Source of the DNA: Pseudohongiella sp.
GTDB taxonomy: Bacteria > Pseudomonadota > Gammaproteobacteria > Pseudomonadales > Pseudohongiellaceae
NCBI GenBank assembly: GCA_030651695.1
Contig: JAUSCD010000033.1
Location: forward strand, 62,001-126,000
Reading direction: 5' to 3'
Length of the DNA: 64,000 nucleotides
The translations under genes were made by a program, and so were the position numbers. Under the pieces are notes generated by a model. It did no database searches. It saw only the letters and a program-made list of their open reading frames with translations, and was not told the DNA's origin. Shown here piece after piece: positions 9,605-18,484 of this stretch (position 1 is the first letter of the stretch; every line of letters begins with the position of its first letter).

Positions 9605-9654
9605 GAATGGCGGCTATTATACATACGTTCATGTATGTATAATAGCCGCCATTC
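9605..9654. promoter_or_regulatory. 50-bp perfect palindrome: AcrR-type operator with divergent promoters
   Basis: Two 22-bp arms (9605-9626 and 9633-9654) are exact reverse complements around the hexamer GTTCAT. The core TACATAC-N6-GTATGTA matches the half-site of the Escherichia coli AcrR operator (TACATAC, from memory). Each arm carries a TATAAT box, one per strand (9638-9643 on plus, complement of 9616-9621 on minus), so both divergent promoters overlap the operator. Repressor bound here should shut both the tetR gene and the pump operon. Confidence 0.85.
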
Positions 9655-9715
9655 ACAAATCTGCGACCACCTAAAATAAGAACTCAGGTTGCCTCATCCC
9701 AAAAGAAGAGAAACT

Positions 9716-10846
9716 ATGAAAACCCGAGTTCTGGTTGCCATAAGCGCCGCAGCGTTTTTAAGTGCCACCGCAATTTATCAACTTTTGTCTGGGCAAGTCA
9801 GTGTTTCAGCGTCCGATTCGCCTGAAGCATCCATATCGGCCATGCCGTCGCCCACTGTCACATTGGTCGAAGTCACTGAAGCGGATTTTGAAGCGGTTGA
9901 GCGCCTTCCGGGGCGCACTCACGCCTATCGTCTTGCAGAAATCCGGCCACAGGTCAGCGGACTTTTGCTGGAACGTCTGTTTGAGGAAGGCGAGCTGGTG
10001 GAACAAGGTCAGCCTCTGTATCAGATTGACTCTTCGCGATATGAGCTGGATTTGCAGCGCGCCGAAGCAAATCTTATGACAGCGAAGGCTAATGCCGAAC
10101 TGGCCGGGCTTAATCTCAGTCGGGTAGAGAGTCTTCGTCAGTCAGACGCCATCAGCCAGTATGATGTTGATCAGGTGCAAAACGCCCTGGCGCAATCGCA
10201 AGCAGCACTGATGACTGCCAATGCCGCAAAACGCGATGCTGAACTCAATATCGAATATACCCGGGTCTATGCTCCGATTTCTGGTCAGATCAGTCAGTCT
10301 CTGATCACGGAGGGCGCATTGGTCACAGCAAATCAGGCACAACCGATGGCGGTCATCACTCAACTTGATCCCATCTATGTAGATGTAATGCAAAGCAGCG
10401 CTGATCACATGCGCATGCGATCGGCGTTGGCCAACGCCGGCAGCCTGCCGGTTACGCTGGAGCTTGCTGATAGATCAAGCTACGAACAAACGGGCCAGTT
10501 GCAGTTCTCCAGTGTGTTTGTCAGTGAAAGCACCGGTTCGGTGCAACTGCGGATGCTGTTCCCCAACCCGGAGCACACCTTGCTGCCGGGGTTATTTGTA
10601 CACACCCGTTTGCCAATCAGCGCACAGCGCGGATTTCTGGTTCCGCAGCAAGCCGCCATCCGCGATAACAACGGAAATCTCACGGTATGGAAAGTGCAGC
10701 CGGACAACTCGGTACGCCCGGTTGCGATTGAAGTCGCAAGAGAACAGGGCAATCAGTGGCTGGTGACCAGTGGATTACAAAGCGGTGACCGTATTGTGCT
10801 GGAAGGTTTTCAGCGTCTGGCGCCTGGTGTCGTAGTTAACTATTGA
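9716..10846 (+). CDS. RND efflux periplasmic adaptor, AcrA-like
   Basis: Membrane fusion protein of 376 aa for a tripartite drug efflux pump. After an N-terminal hydrophobic segment it shows the family order: lipoyl half (AEIRPQVSGLLLERLFEEGE), alpha-hairpin, second lipoyl half (YTRVYAPISGQISQSLITEG) and beta-barrel. Unlike E. coli AcrA there is no lipobox cysteine, so it is either anchored by an uncleaved N-terminal helix or free in the periplasm. The ATG at 9716 follows AAGAAGAGA. It is the first gene after the palindromic operator and is followed 59 bp later by the pump gene. Confidence 0.9.
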   Translation: MKTRVLVAISAAAFLSATAIYQLLSGQVSVSASDSPEASISAMPSPTVTLVEVTEADFEAVERLPGRTHAYRLAEIRPQVSGLLLERLFEEGELVEQGQPLYQIDSSRYELDLQRAEANLMTAKANAELAGLNLSRVESLRQSDAISQYDVDQVQNALAQSQAALMTANAAKRDAELNIEYTRVYAPISGQISQSLITEGALVTANQAQPMAVITQLDPIYVDVMQSSADHMRMRSALANAGSLPVTLELADRSSYEQTGQLQFSSVFVSESTGSVQLRMLFPNPEHTLLPGLFVHTRLPISAQRGFLVPQQAAIRDNNGNLTVWKVQPDNSVRPVAIEVAREQGNQWLVTSGLQSGDRIVLEGFQRLAPGVVVNY

Positions 10847-10905
10847 TCAGCCAACTATTAAGTAGCCAGCGCTAATCTGTCACTCTATTTCCAGCGGGTA
10901 TCAAC

Positions 10906-13900
10906 ATGTCCACATTCTTTATTAATCGCCCGGTTTTTGCCTGGGTGATCGCTATTGTCATTATGCTGGCCGGCGCGCTTTCCATTCTGCGCCTGCCTAT
11001 CGAGCTTTATCCCGGTGTCGCTCCGCCCTCGGTAACAATCAATGCCATGTATCCGGGCGCCTCTGCGCAGACTGTAGAAAACAGTGTCACGCAGGTCATT
11101 GAACAACGCCTGACAGGTATAGACAAGCTGCGCTATTTTGTCTCCAACAGCTCTGATGGCTCGGTGATGATCACGCTGACTTTTGAACCTGATGCTGATC
11201 CGGATATCGCACAGGTCCAGGTTCAGAACAAAGTTCAGGGCGCACTGTCACAGCTGCCTCAGGAAGTACAGGCGCTGGGCGTCACCGTGAACAAAGCCAA
11301 CAGCAACTTTCTGCTGGTGGCGGGTTTTACCTCTACTGATGGCAGTCTGAGCCAGCGCGAAGTGGGTGACCTGGTATCTTCCACCGTTCAGGACGTTATC
11401 TCCCGGGTTAACGGCGTGGGTAGCGTTACCGTATTTGCCGAACCGCACGCCATGCGGATCTGGCTGAATCCGGAGAAAATGCTGGCTTATGCACTGTCCG
11501 TGATGGATGTCCAGACTGCTGTACAAGCGCAGAACACTGATGTTTCAGCCGGTCAATTGGGTGGATTGCCCGCCGTGGCCGGGCAGCAAATCAACGCAAC
11601 CATTTCAGCACAATCACGCCTGCAAACTGTGGAAGAGTTCGAGCGCATTCTGGTGCGCGTAAATCCTGACGGTTCACAACTGCGACTGGCGGATGTCGCC
11701 CGGGTGGAATTGGGTTCACAGGGTTACAGTCAAATTGTGCGATACAAAGGTCGTCCTGCTGCTGGTATCGCTGTGACTCTTGGCACTGGCGCCAACGCGC
11801 TGGAGACTGCGCAGGCGGTCAAAGATCGTATTGAAGCGATGCGCGATTCACTGCCCGCCAACATTGAAGTGGTTTATCCCAACGACTCCACGCCCTTTGT
11901 TCGTGTCTCTATCGAAAGCGTGGTGATGACGCTGATCGAAGCCTTTGTCCTGGTATTTATTGTGATGTTTGTGTTCCTGCAGAACATACGCGCGACAATA
12001 ATCCCGGCAATTGCAGTGCCGGTCGTATTGCTGGGCACCTTTGCCGTGCTGCTGGCGTTTGGTTATTCAATTAACACACTGACTATGTACGCTGTTGTGT
12101 TGTGTATTGGTTTGTTGGTAGACGACGCCATTGTGGTGGTGGAAAACGTCGAACGCCTGATGCACGAGGAAGGCCTGTCGCCGCGCGAGGCAACTATACA
12201 ATCCATGGGGCAGATCTCTGGCGCATTGATCGGCATCGCGCTGGTGCTCTCAGCAGTGTTTGTTCCAATGGCGTTTTTTGAAGGCTCCGCCGGAGTGATT
12301 TACCGGCAGTTCTCGGTCACCATGATTACCGCTATCAGCCTGTCGGTATTTGTTGCCATGGTCTTGTCACCTACTCTTTGTATCGCCTTCCTGCGCCCGT
12401 CAAAACATCACGGCGGGGAAGGCCCGCAAAAAGGGTTCTTTGGCGCCTTTAACCGCGGCTTCGACAGGCTCAGGAATTTCTATATCAGATCCAGCTCATA
12501 TATGGCGCGTCGCATCCTACGGTTTGTGGCGCTTTATGTCGGACTGGTGGTGATCACGGGTTTCCTGTTCATGCGTCTGCCGGGATCATTCCTGCCAAAC
12601 GAAGATCAGGGCATTCTGTTTTTCCAGGTTACTGCTCCCCCCGGTGCTACTGTTGAACGCACACTGGAAAGTGTGAAACTGGTTGAACAGTACATGCTTG
12701 AGCAGGAAGGCGACAACATTGAACATATGCTGACCGTCAGTGGTTTCAACTTCGCCGGCATGGCACAAAACGCTGCGCTCGGTTTTATCATGTTAAAAGA
12801 CTGGGACGAACGCCCCGATGCAGATCAGTCAGTGTTTGCAATAGCACAGCGGGCCATGGGCGCGTTTAGTGGTATACGTGACGCCATGGCCTTTGCATTT
12901 TTCCCGCCTCCGATTCAGGAACTGGGCAACGCTTCCGGTTTTGATATGCAGCTGATTGATCTTACCGGACAGGGACACGATGCACTGGTGGCCGCGCGCA
13001 ATGAAGTGCTCGGTAAAGCCAATCAGAACCCTGCTCTGGCAGGTGTGCGCCTGAACGGATTTGAAGATGTTCCGCAGTTCAGGGTAGACATTGATACAGA
13101 ACGCGCAACAGCGCTGGGTATCTCACAAACCGAAATTAACCAGACCTTACAATCTGCGTGGGGTTCACGTTATATCAGTGACTTTATTGATGCCGGCCGT
13201 ATCAAGCGGGTTTATCTGATGGCCGATGCGGAGTTCCGTATGTTGCCGGAAGATATCGGTCGCTGGTATGTACGCAACAACAATGGCGAAATGATTTCTT
13301 TTAACGAGTTTGCCAGTACACGCTGGACCTATGGTTCACCGCTGCTCACACGCTTTAACGGCAGCTCGTCCGCCAATATCCAGGGCTCACCAGCGCCGGG
13401 CGTAAGCTCGGGCGTGGCGATGGATGAGATGGAGCGCATCGTTGGGGAACTTGAGGGCGGATTCGGCCTGCAGTGGTCAGGCATTTCCTACGAGGAAAGG
13501 CTGACTGGCTCTCAAGCACCAGCACTGTATGCATTGTCTATTCTGATCGTATTCTTGTGCCTTGCCGCTCTGTATGAAAGCTGGTCGGTGCCGTTCGCCA
13601 TCATTTTTGTGGTGCCGCTGGGCATCATGGGGGCAGTCGTGGCGAGTCTGACGCAAGGCATGGCCAACGATGTGTACTTTCAGGTAGCGCTGCTGACATC
13701 CATCGGTTTGTCGGCAAAAAATGCCATTCTGATTGTTGAGTTCGCCAAAAAACTGGTGGAGGAAGGACAAGGCGTGTTTGAGGCAACCATGGCAGCAACC
13801 CGGCAGCGTTTCCGCCCTATCATCATGACCTCAATGGCCTTTATGTTGGGGGTAGTGCCCATGGCAATCGCCACCGGAGCAGGTTCTGCCAGTCAGAATG

Positions 13901-14016
13901 CAATCGGTATCGGGGTGTTGGGTGGTATGTTCTCGGCGACTTATCTGGTTACCTTTTTTGTACCGTTCTTTTATATTGCTGTCATGAAGTTGATCGGCGG
14001 GCGCAAAGCATTCTGA
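10906..14016 (+). CDS. RND multidrug efflux pump, HAE1 (AcrB-like) family
   Basis: Proton-driven inner-membrane pump of 1036 aa, the standard length for AcrB/MexB. The start MSTFFINRPVFAWVIAIVIM is the canonical first transmembrane helix. The transmembrane aspartate pair of the proton relay lies in LLVDDAIVVVENVERL, and the second half has GLSAKNAILIVEFAKKL. It should take up amphiphilic drugs, dyes or bile-salt-like compounds from the periplasm. No TolC-type outer-membrane factor gene follows, so the complex must borrow one from elsewhere. A hairpin at 14038-14064 may end the operon. Confidence 0.93.
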   Translation: MSTFFINRPVFAWVIAIVIMLAGALSILRLPIELYPGVAPPSVTINAMYPGASAQTVENSVTQVIEQRLTGIDKLRYFVSNSSDGSVMITLTFEPDADPDIAQVQVQNKVQGALSQLPQEVQALGVTVNKANSNFLLVAGFTSTDGSLSQREVGDLVSSTVQDVISRVNGVGSVTVFAEPHAMRIWLNPEKMLAYALSVMDVQTAVQAQNTDVSAGQLGGLPAVAGQQINATISAQSRLQTVEEFERILVRVNPDGSQLRLADVARVELGSQGYSQIVRYKGRPAAGIAVTLGTGANALETAQAVKDRIEAMRDSLPANIEVVYPNDSTPFVRVSIESVVMTLIEAFVLVFIVMFVFLQNIRATIIPAIAVPVVLLGTFAVLLAFGYSINTLTMYAVVLCIGLLVDDAIVVVENVERLMHEEGLSPREATIQSMGQISGALIGIALVLSAVFVPMAFFEGSAGVIYRQFSVTMITAISLSVFVAMVLSPTLCIAFLRPSKHHGGEGPQKGFFGAFNRGFDRLRNFYIRSSSYMARRILRFVALYVGLVVITGFLFMRLPGSFLPNEDQGILFFQVTAPPGATVERTLESVKLVEQYMLEQEGDNIEHMLTVSGFNFAGMAQNAALGFIMLKDWDERPDADQSVFAIAQRAMGAFSGIRDAMAFAFFPPPIQELGNASGFDMQLIDLTGQGHDALVAARNEVLGKANQNPALAGVRLNGFEDVPQFRVDIDTERATALGISQTEINQTLQSAWGSRYISDFIDAGRIKRVYLMADAEFRMLPEDIGRWYVRNNNGEMISFNEFASTRWTYGSPLLTRFNGSSSANIQGSPAPGVSSGVAMDEMERIVGELEGGFGLQWSGISYEERLTGSQAPALYALSILIVFLCLAALYESWSVPFAIIFVVPLGIMGAVVASLTQGMANDVYFQVALLTSIGLSAKNAILIVEFAKKLVEEGQGVFEATMAATRQRFRPIIMTSMAFMLGVVPMAIATGAGSASQNAIGIGVLGGMFSATYLVTFFVPFFYIAVMKLIGGRKAF

Positions 14017-14037
14017 GTTCGCTCCACAACTCCAGTG

Positions 14038-14064
14038 CCCGGACATCTGTAACAGGTGTCCGGG
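14038..14064 (+). terminator. Hairpin after the RND pump gene
   Basis: Arms of 12 bp at 14038-14049 and 14053-14064 pair with a single mismatch around a 3-nt loop (CCCGGACA against TGTCCGGG). It starts 21 bp after the pump stop codon. There is no T tract, so it may be a processing or rho-assisted end rather than a classical intrinsic terminator. Confidence 0.45.
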
Positions 14065-14164
14065 GCAACTGCTGCGCGGAACGTTTAATGTTGACCCCAC
14101 CCGCTTGTTTCTATATTTTCGCGCTACCCCCTTCTAAAAACAGAACACATAAAGGAGTCGTGTG

Positions 14165-14746
14165 ATGATCAAATTCTGTCAACTGCTTGCAGCAGCCGCA
14201 ATAGGCCTGCTGAGTCTGGGCGCCCACGCTCAGGCCCCTGCCAACTTTGTTCTGACCGTGGACGGTTTCGAGTCCGGCGGGGACATCCCCGTACGATTCT
14301 CTCAGGCTGCTGAAGGCGCAGCACCCGGGGGCGGCACCTCACCGGAGTTAAGCTGGGTTAACGCTCCGGCTGGCACGCAGAGTTTTGTGGTGAACATGGT
14401 CGATCTCGACTTCGCCCCTAATCGCGGCACCAAGACACAAGTGCACTGGGTAGTGTGGAATATTCCTGGTGACGCGACGGGTCTGGCAGAAAATCAGCCA
14501 GCGGGTGATCAGCTTCCCAATGGCGCTTCCCAGATCAGCGCTACCGGCCGCGTTTACCGCGGTCCCGGTGCGCCGGCTACACGTCCGAAACACCATTACC
14601 TGTTTGAAGTGTATGCACTGGATACCACAATCGACGTGACGGCTACTGACGATCCGATTGCAACCCGCGACGCTGTGATGGCGGCGATGGAAGGCCATGT
14701 GCTGGCTAAATCCGTCTACATGGGCCGGTTTAATCGTCCGCAGTAA
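14165..14746 (+). CDS. YbhB/YbcL-type PEBP family protein, exported
   Basis: Phosphatidylethanolamine-binding (Raf-kinase-inhibitor-like) protein, 193 aa with a signal peptide ending at AHAQA. Family landmarks are present: FVVNMVDLDFAP, VHWVVWNIPGD, and the C-terminal GPGAPATRPKHHYLFEVYALD. The frame opens one codon earlier at a GTG, but AAAGGAG at 14151-14157 is spaced correctly for the ATG at 14165. The role of periplasmic bacterial PEBPs is not known. It stands alone, flanked by the pump hairpin and a REP-like repeat. Confidence 0.85.
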   Translation: MIKFCQLLAAAAIGLLSLGAHAQAPANFVLTVDGFESGGDIPVRFSQAAEGAAPGGGTSPELSWVNAPAGTQSFVVNMVDLDFAPNRGTKTQVHWVVWNIPGDATGLAENQPAGDQLPNGASQISATGRVYRGPGAPATRPKHHYLFEVYALDTTIDVTATDDPIATRDAVMAAMEGHVLAKSVYMGRFNRPQ

Positions 14747-14758
14747 AGCGTAATGAGC

Positions 14759-14798
14759 GTAATGGGGACGGAGGACTTCTGCCCTGTGTCCCCATTAC
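14759..14798. repeat. REP-like hairpin, copy A
   Basis: Eleven-base arms GTAATGGGGAC (14759-14769) and GTCCCCATTAC (14788-14798) enclose GGAGGACTTCTG-like sequence. It starts 12 bp after the PEBP stop codon. It shares the GGGGACGGAGGAC core with copies near 17.8, 19.6 and 22.2 kb, but its right half has lost the CCTCCG part. It may act as a transcription end signal. Confidence 0.75.
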
Positions 14799-14816
14799 TC
14801 TGTGCGGAATAAACTC

Positions 14817-15752
14817 ATGAAAGCAGTCATGCTAGATGCAGACAGCATGGGCAGCGGCATCGATTTTAGCCCGATACAGCAGTTGGTGGATACGTTGGTG
14901 CTGTACCCACAGTCTCAGCCAGCCGACTGTATTGGCCGGTTGCACGATGCAGACATTGCCATCAGCAACAAGGTCATGCTGGACGCCGCAACATTAAAGG
15001 CCCTGCCTTCTCTCAAACTGGTATGTGTAGTTGCCACTGGCATGAACAATGTCGACGTGGCTGCTGCCGGGCATCTGGGCATACAAGTGCGAAATGTTGT
15101 GGCCTACGGCACGGCAAGCGTAGCACAGCACACCATGATGTTGCTGCTGGCGCTGGCTAACCGTCTGCCGCGCTATCAGTCTGAAGTGGCGGCAGGTCTC
15201 TGGCAACGCAGCGACAGTTTTTGCCTGCAGGGTCACACCACCCTGCAACTGGAAGGCAAGCACCTTGTCATTGTTGGCAGTGGCGAACTGGGCACCCGGC
15301 TTGCGCATTTAGCTGAAGCCTTTGGCATGCGCGTGAGTTTTACCGCCAGACCGGGGCACGAAAACGAGGACTCCCGACCGTCACTGGTTGAGCTGGCGCC
15401 TTTCGCTGATGTCATCAGCCTGCACTGTCCGCTGAATAGCCATACTCGCGGCATTATCAGCCGCAAACTTCTTGCCACTTTAAAACCCCGCTGCATTCTG
15501 ATCAATTGTGCGCGCGGCGGTCTGGTAGATGATCAGGCTGCACTCGATGCGCTAAAAGCCGGAGAGCTTGGCGGGTACGGTGTCGATGTGCTGCCACAGG
15601 AACCCCCTCGTAATGGACATATCCTGCTCGACGCCTTGCACTTGCCGTTGAACCTGATTGTAACGCCGCACAATGCGTGGATCACGCCGGAAGCACGTCA
15701 GAATCTGATCAATAAAACAGCCGACAACATCCGCAATTTTTTACAAAAATAG
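14817..15752 (+). CDS. D-2-hydroxyacid dehydrogenase (glycerate dehydrogenase-like)
   Basis: NAD(P)-dependent 2-hydroxyacid dehydrogenase, 311 aa. The Rossmann motif VIVGSGELGTRLA and the catalytic set are visible: Arg in NCARGGLVDD, Glu in VLPQEPP and His in VTPHNAW. Overall it resembles hydroxypyruvate/glycerate dehydrogenases (HprA-like) rather than SerA, as it has no ACT domain. The frame opens 15 bp earlier, but the ATG at 14817 gives the usual N-terminus. It would reduce hydroxypyruvate or glyoxylate; the exact substrate is inference. Confidence 0.85.
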   Translation: MKAVMLDADSMGSGIDFSPIQQLVDTLVLYPQSQPADCIGRLHDADIAISNKVMLDAATLKALPSLKLVCVVATGMNNVDVAAAGHLGIQVRNVVAYGTASVAQHTMMLLLALANRLPRYQSEVAAGLWQRSDSFCLQGHTTLQLEGKHLVIVGSGELGTRLAHLAEAFGMRVSFTARPGHENEDSRPSLVELAPFADVISLHCPLNSHTRGIISRKLLATLKPRCILINCARGGLVDDQAALDALKAGELGGYGVDVLPQEPPRNGHILLDALHLPLNLIVTPHNAWITPEARQNLINKTADNIRNFLQK

Positions 15753-15770
15753 CAATCAGGGATTTTGCCT

Positions 15771-17789
15771 ATGAAACGCACCAAGCTGTTGCTCGTCACC
15801 CTGTCTGCTGTGATCGGCCTGTTTGTCGCCAATGCACAGGCCGAGCTTCGTCGTGTTGAGGTGACTGGTAGCGAACTTCTGGGTGTTGACCCCAGCCCGG
15901 TGCAGTATCAGGCAATTTATGGGGTGCTGCACTTTACGCTGGACCCTGCAGACAACAGCAACCAGAAGATTGTAGATATCCGGTTGGCTCCCACAAATAC
16001 CGAAGGACTGGTAGAGTTTTCAACCGATTTTAAACTTCTGCTACCACGCAGGGGCAACATAAGCTCAACCCTGATGTACCACGTCAACAATCGCGGGGGC
16101 AGCCGTTTACCTCCCGAAATAGCACTCGATCACCCTCTGGCCTTACAAGGACACAGTTTTCTGGCAACCGGCTGGATTGCAGAACTGACCGCTGCCGACG
16201 CGAGGCTGCGATTGCAGGTGCCTGTTGTCACTGATAACGGCAATCCGGTCACAGGTGATGTACGTTACGAAATTGTGCCTGACCGTGCGGTGGACATTGT
16301 CAACGTCGCCGGCTCTGGACATCTTGCTTATACACCCACTGCTTCGGGTATCGAGCATGCGCGTTTGACAGTGCGCGCCTTACAGGCAGATATGCGCCAG
16401 CCTGTACCGCGCGAGCTGTTTACGGTGGCTACCGAGCCACGCGACGACAATCTGCAGCCTCAAGTCAATCTCAGCGTTGAAGGTGGATTTCAACCCGGCA
16501 TGATTTATGAGCTGATTTATCAGGCAAAGGATCCTGTACTCAGCGGTGCAGGCCTGGCAGGCATCAGGGATATTGTGTCCGCCATTCGGCAGCAACATGA
16601 AGCGCTCGGCGAGCTCGACATGCCGCAGATTACGCATGCGGTGGCCTGGGGTTACTCACAAAGTGGCAGACTGCTTCGCCAGTTTCTGTATCAGGGCTTT
16701 AACGAGGATTTGCAGGGTGACCAAGTCTTTGATGGTGTGGTTCCCTTGATTGCAGGCGCAGGATTCGGCATGTTTAACCAACGATTCGCCATGCCAACCC
16801 GCACCAATGGTCAGCATGAAAACGATCGTTATCCCAACGACTTTTTCCCTTTTACTTATGGTGACAGCGCTGATCCTTACAGTGGCCGCGTTGATGGCAT
16901 CCTGAAAAAATCGCGCGAGTCCGGCACCGAACCTAAACTGATGCATATCCAGACAACCAACGAGTACTGGCTGCGCGCAGGATCGTTAGCGCATACCGAT
17001 CCGCTTGGACAACAGGATGCAGATATACCGGACAATGTGCGCTTTTACACCATCGGAGGCTCACCTCATAGCCCCGGGAATGGTGTTGTTAGCCTGCCAA
17101 CTATCGGACAATTGCCAGGCAATCCTAACTTCTGGACACCGATTGCGGACTCCTTGTTATCAGCCATGGTGGATTGGGTGAGTGAAAACAGCGAGCCACC
17201 ACCATCGGTCTATCCGCTCATCAGTGATGGCAGCCTGCAACGCTCCCATCTGGAGGATGGGAGCATCAATCCGACAGTGTGGCGCAGCATTCAGGGCATC
17301 AACGAACCGCATACTATGTACCAGGTTATACATATAGATGCCGGCCCACGTTTTATGACACACGGCATAGCAGACAGGGTAATCCCGGACAGCGCCGGCC
17401 GGTATGTTGCACTGGCACCTGCAACCGGGGCTGACAACAATGATCTGGCAGCCAGTACCATTTTGCCGCCTGTGACATCTGTGCCACTAGCCACCTTTGT
17501 TGCCTGGAATCTCAGGTCACAAGCCAGCGGAGCCAGCACTGAACTGGCGCGTTTGACAGGCGGCTGGATTGCGCTTGAGGCGACGCGTTCTGATGCAGAA
17601 ACAAGAGGCGATCCACGGCCAGCCATCTCAACTCTGTACCGTGACGACAGGGATTATTTGCAACAGTATGAGGCTGCCACTGACAAACTGATTGAGGATG
17701 GTTATCTGTTGCCTGCGTTCAAACAAGCGATCATGGCAATGGGGACGGTTGCATTGGGGACGGAGGACTTGCGTCCTCCGTCCCCATGA
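15771..17789 (+). CDS. Exported alpha/beta hydrolase domain protein (Abhydrolase_10-like)
   Basis: Secreted protein of 672 aa with a signal peptide ending at ANAQA. It resembles the large 'alpha/beta hydrolase domain' family (I believe Pfam PF20091), with the nucleophile elbow GYSQSG and the following RLLRQFLYQGFN, VPLIAGAG and FFPFTYGDSADP. The substrate is unknown. The ATG at 15771 is preferred to a TTG at 15765. The C-terminus is odd: its last 17 residues (AMGTVALGTEDLRPPSP) and the approach to the stop codon are encoded by REP-like repeat DNA at 17738-17786, so the natural end of the protein has probably been replaced or extended. Confidence 0.75.
   Translation: MKRTKLLLVTLSAVIGLFVANAQAELRRVEVTGSELLGVDPSPVQYQAIYGVLHFTLDPADNSNQKIVDIRLAPTNTEGLVEFSTDFKLLLPRRGNISSTLMYHVNNRGGSRLPPEIALDHPLALQGHSFLATGWIAELTAADARLRLQVPVVTDNGNPVTGDVRYEIVPDRAVDIVNVAGSGHLAYTPTASGIEHARLTVRALQADMRQPVPRELFTVATEPRDDNLQPQVNLSVEGGFQPGMIYELIYQAKDPVLSGAGLAGIRDIVSAIRQQHEALGELDMPQITHAVAWGYSQSGRLLRQFLYQGFNEDLQGDQVFDGVVPLIAGAGFGMFNQRFAMPTRTNGQHENDRYPNDFFPFTYGDSADPYSGRVDGILKKSRESGTEPKLMHIQTTNEYWLRAGSLAHTDPLGQQDADIPDNVRFYTIGGSPHSPGNGVVSLPTIGQLPGNPNFWTPIADSLLSAMVDWVSENSEPPPSVYPLISDGSLQRSHLEDGSINPTVWRSIQGINEPHTMYQVIHIDAGPRFMTHGIADRVIPDSAGRYVALAPATGADNNDLAASTILPPVTSVPLATFVAWNLRSQASGASTELARLTGGWIALEATRSDAETRGDPRPAISTLYRDDRDYLQQYEAATDKLIEDGYLLPAFKQAIMAMGTVALGTEDLRPPSP
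17738..17786. repeat. REP-like repeat copy B inside a coding region
   Basis: A half copy AATGGGGACGG (17738-17748) is followed by a perfect hairpin: TGGGGACGGAGGAC (17755-17768), loop TTGC, GTCCTCCGTCCCCA (17773-17786). The element runs in frame to the TGA at 17787-17789 of the upstream hydrolase and ends 10 bp before the next gene. It therefore supplies C-terminal codons and could form a terminator-like stem between the two genes. Confidence 0.85.
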
Positions 17790-17796
17790 TTTACTC

Positions 17797-18219
17797 ATGA
17801 CATACCTGTCTCTGTTTTTTGCGGGTTTCATTGCCGCCACGTTGTTTCCGGCCTCTTCGGAAATTTTTTTACTGGCGCTTTTTCAGCAAGGCTACATTCC
17901 CTGGCTTCTTTGGCTGGCGGCCACTGCGGGCAACACGCTGGGCTCTTGTGTTAACTGGTATCTCGGGCGTGAAATTCTGCGTTTGCGGCATAAACGCTGG
18001 TTTCCGGTAACGGCAGAGCAATTGCAACGCGCGGAAATGCAGTTCAAACGCTACGGTATCTGGTCATTGTTGCTGGCATGGTTGCCGGTCGTCGGGGATC
18101 CACTGACGTTTATTGCCGGTAGCTTGCGGGTGCGCTTTGATTTATTTTTTGTGCTGGTGGCGATTGGGAAAGGCTTGCGTTACGCTGCACTGATTTTCCT
18201 GGCCAGTCGTTTTCTTTGA
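17797..18219 (+). CDS. DedA/YqaA-type VTT membrane protein
   Basis: Small inner-membrane protein of 140 aa related to YqaA in the DedA/SNARE-associated (VTT) superfamily. Four hydrophobic stretches and the motif FPASSEIFLLALF near the N-terminus, plus a Gly/Pro-rich LPVVGDPLTFIAGSLRV, match the family. DedA proteins are implicated in lipid flipping and membrane homeostasis. The frame opens upstream inside the previous gene, but the ATG at 17797 gives the standard N-terminus. No good ribosome binding site is seen, because the REP-like element directly upstream occupies that position. Confidence 0.82.
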   Translation: MTYLSLFFAGFIAATLFPASSEIFLLALFQQGYIPWLLWLAATAGNTLGSCVNWYLGREILRLRHKRWFPVTAEQLQRAEMQFKRYGIWSLLLAWLPVVGDPLTFIAGSLRVRFDLFFVLVAIGKGLRYAALIFLASRFL

Positions 18220-18248
18220 TTACTGATAAATAGTCTTTAGTGTGAACC

Positions 18249-18473
18249 ATGCCTAAAACCCTGATTGTTGATCTGCACATTCCGGCCGAACAGTACCTGC
18301 GTCACTATCAGGGCTCGGTGAAACAGGTTATCTGCACCTCGCGTGATGGCCGCAAGGTTCAGTTTCCTACCGGGGTACTGCAACGGTTTGTCACTCACGA
18401 TGGCATCAGCGGAAGTTTTCGTTTAGAGATTGATGACAATAACAAACTGGTATCAATCAGTCGGATCCGATAG
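18249..18473 (+). CDS. DUF2835 family protein
   Basis: Short cytoplasmic protein of 74 aa. It matches the DUF2835 family by its pattern: a YLRHYQGSVKQVICTSRDGR segment followed by KVQFPTGVLQRFVTHDGI and GSFRLEIDDNNKL. The family is widespread in gammaproteobacteria and has no known function. It stands 29 bp after the DedA-like gene on the same strand. Confidence 0.82.
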   Translation: MPKTLIVDLHIPAEQYLRHYQGSVKQVICTSRDGRKVQFPTGVLQRFVTHDGISGSFRLEIDDNNKLVSISRIR

Positions 18474-18484
18474 CTCTCGACTTT

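Noticed and set aside
14817-15752. Phosphoglycerate dehydrogenase SerA
   Set aside because: No ACT or ASB domain and the protein is only 311 aa, which fits HprA-like dehydrogenases better.
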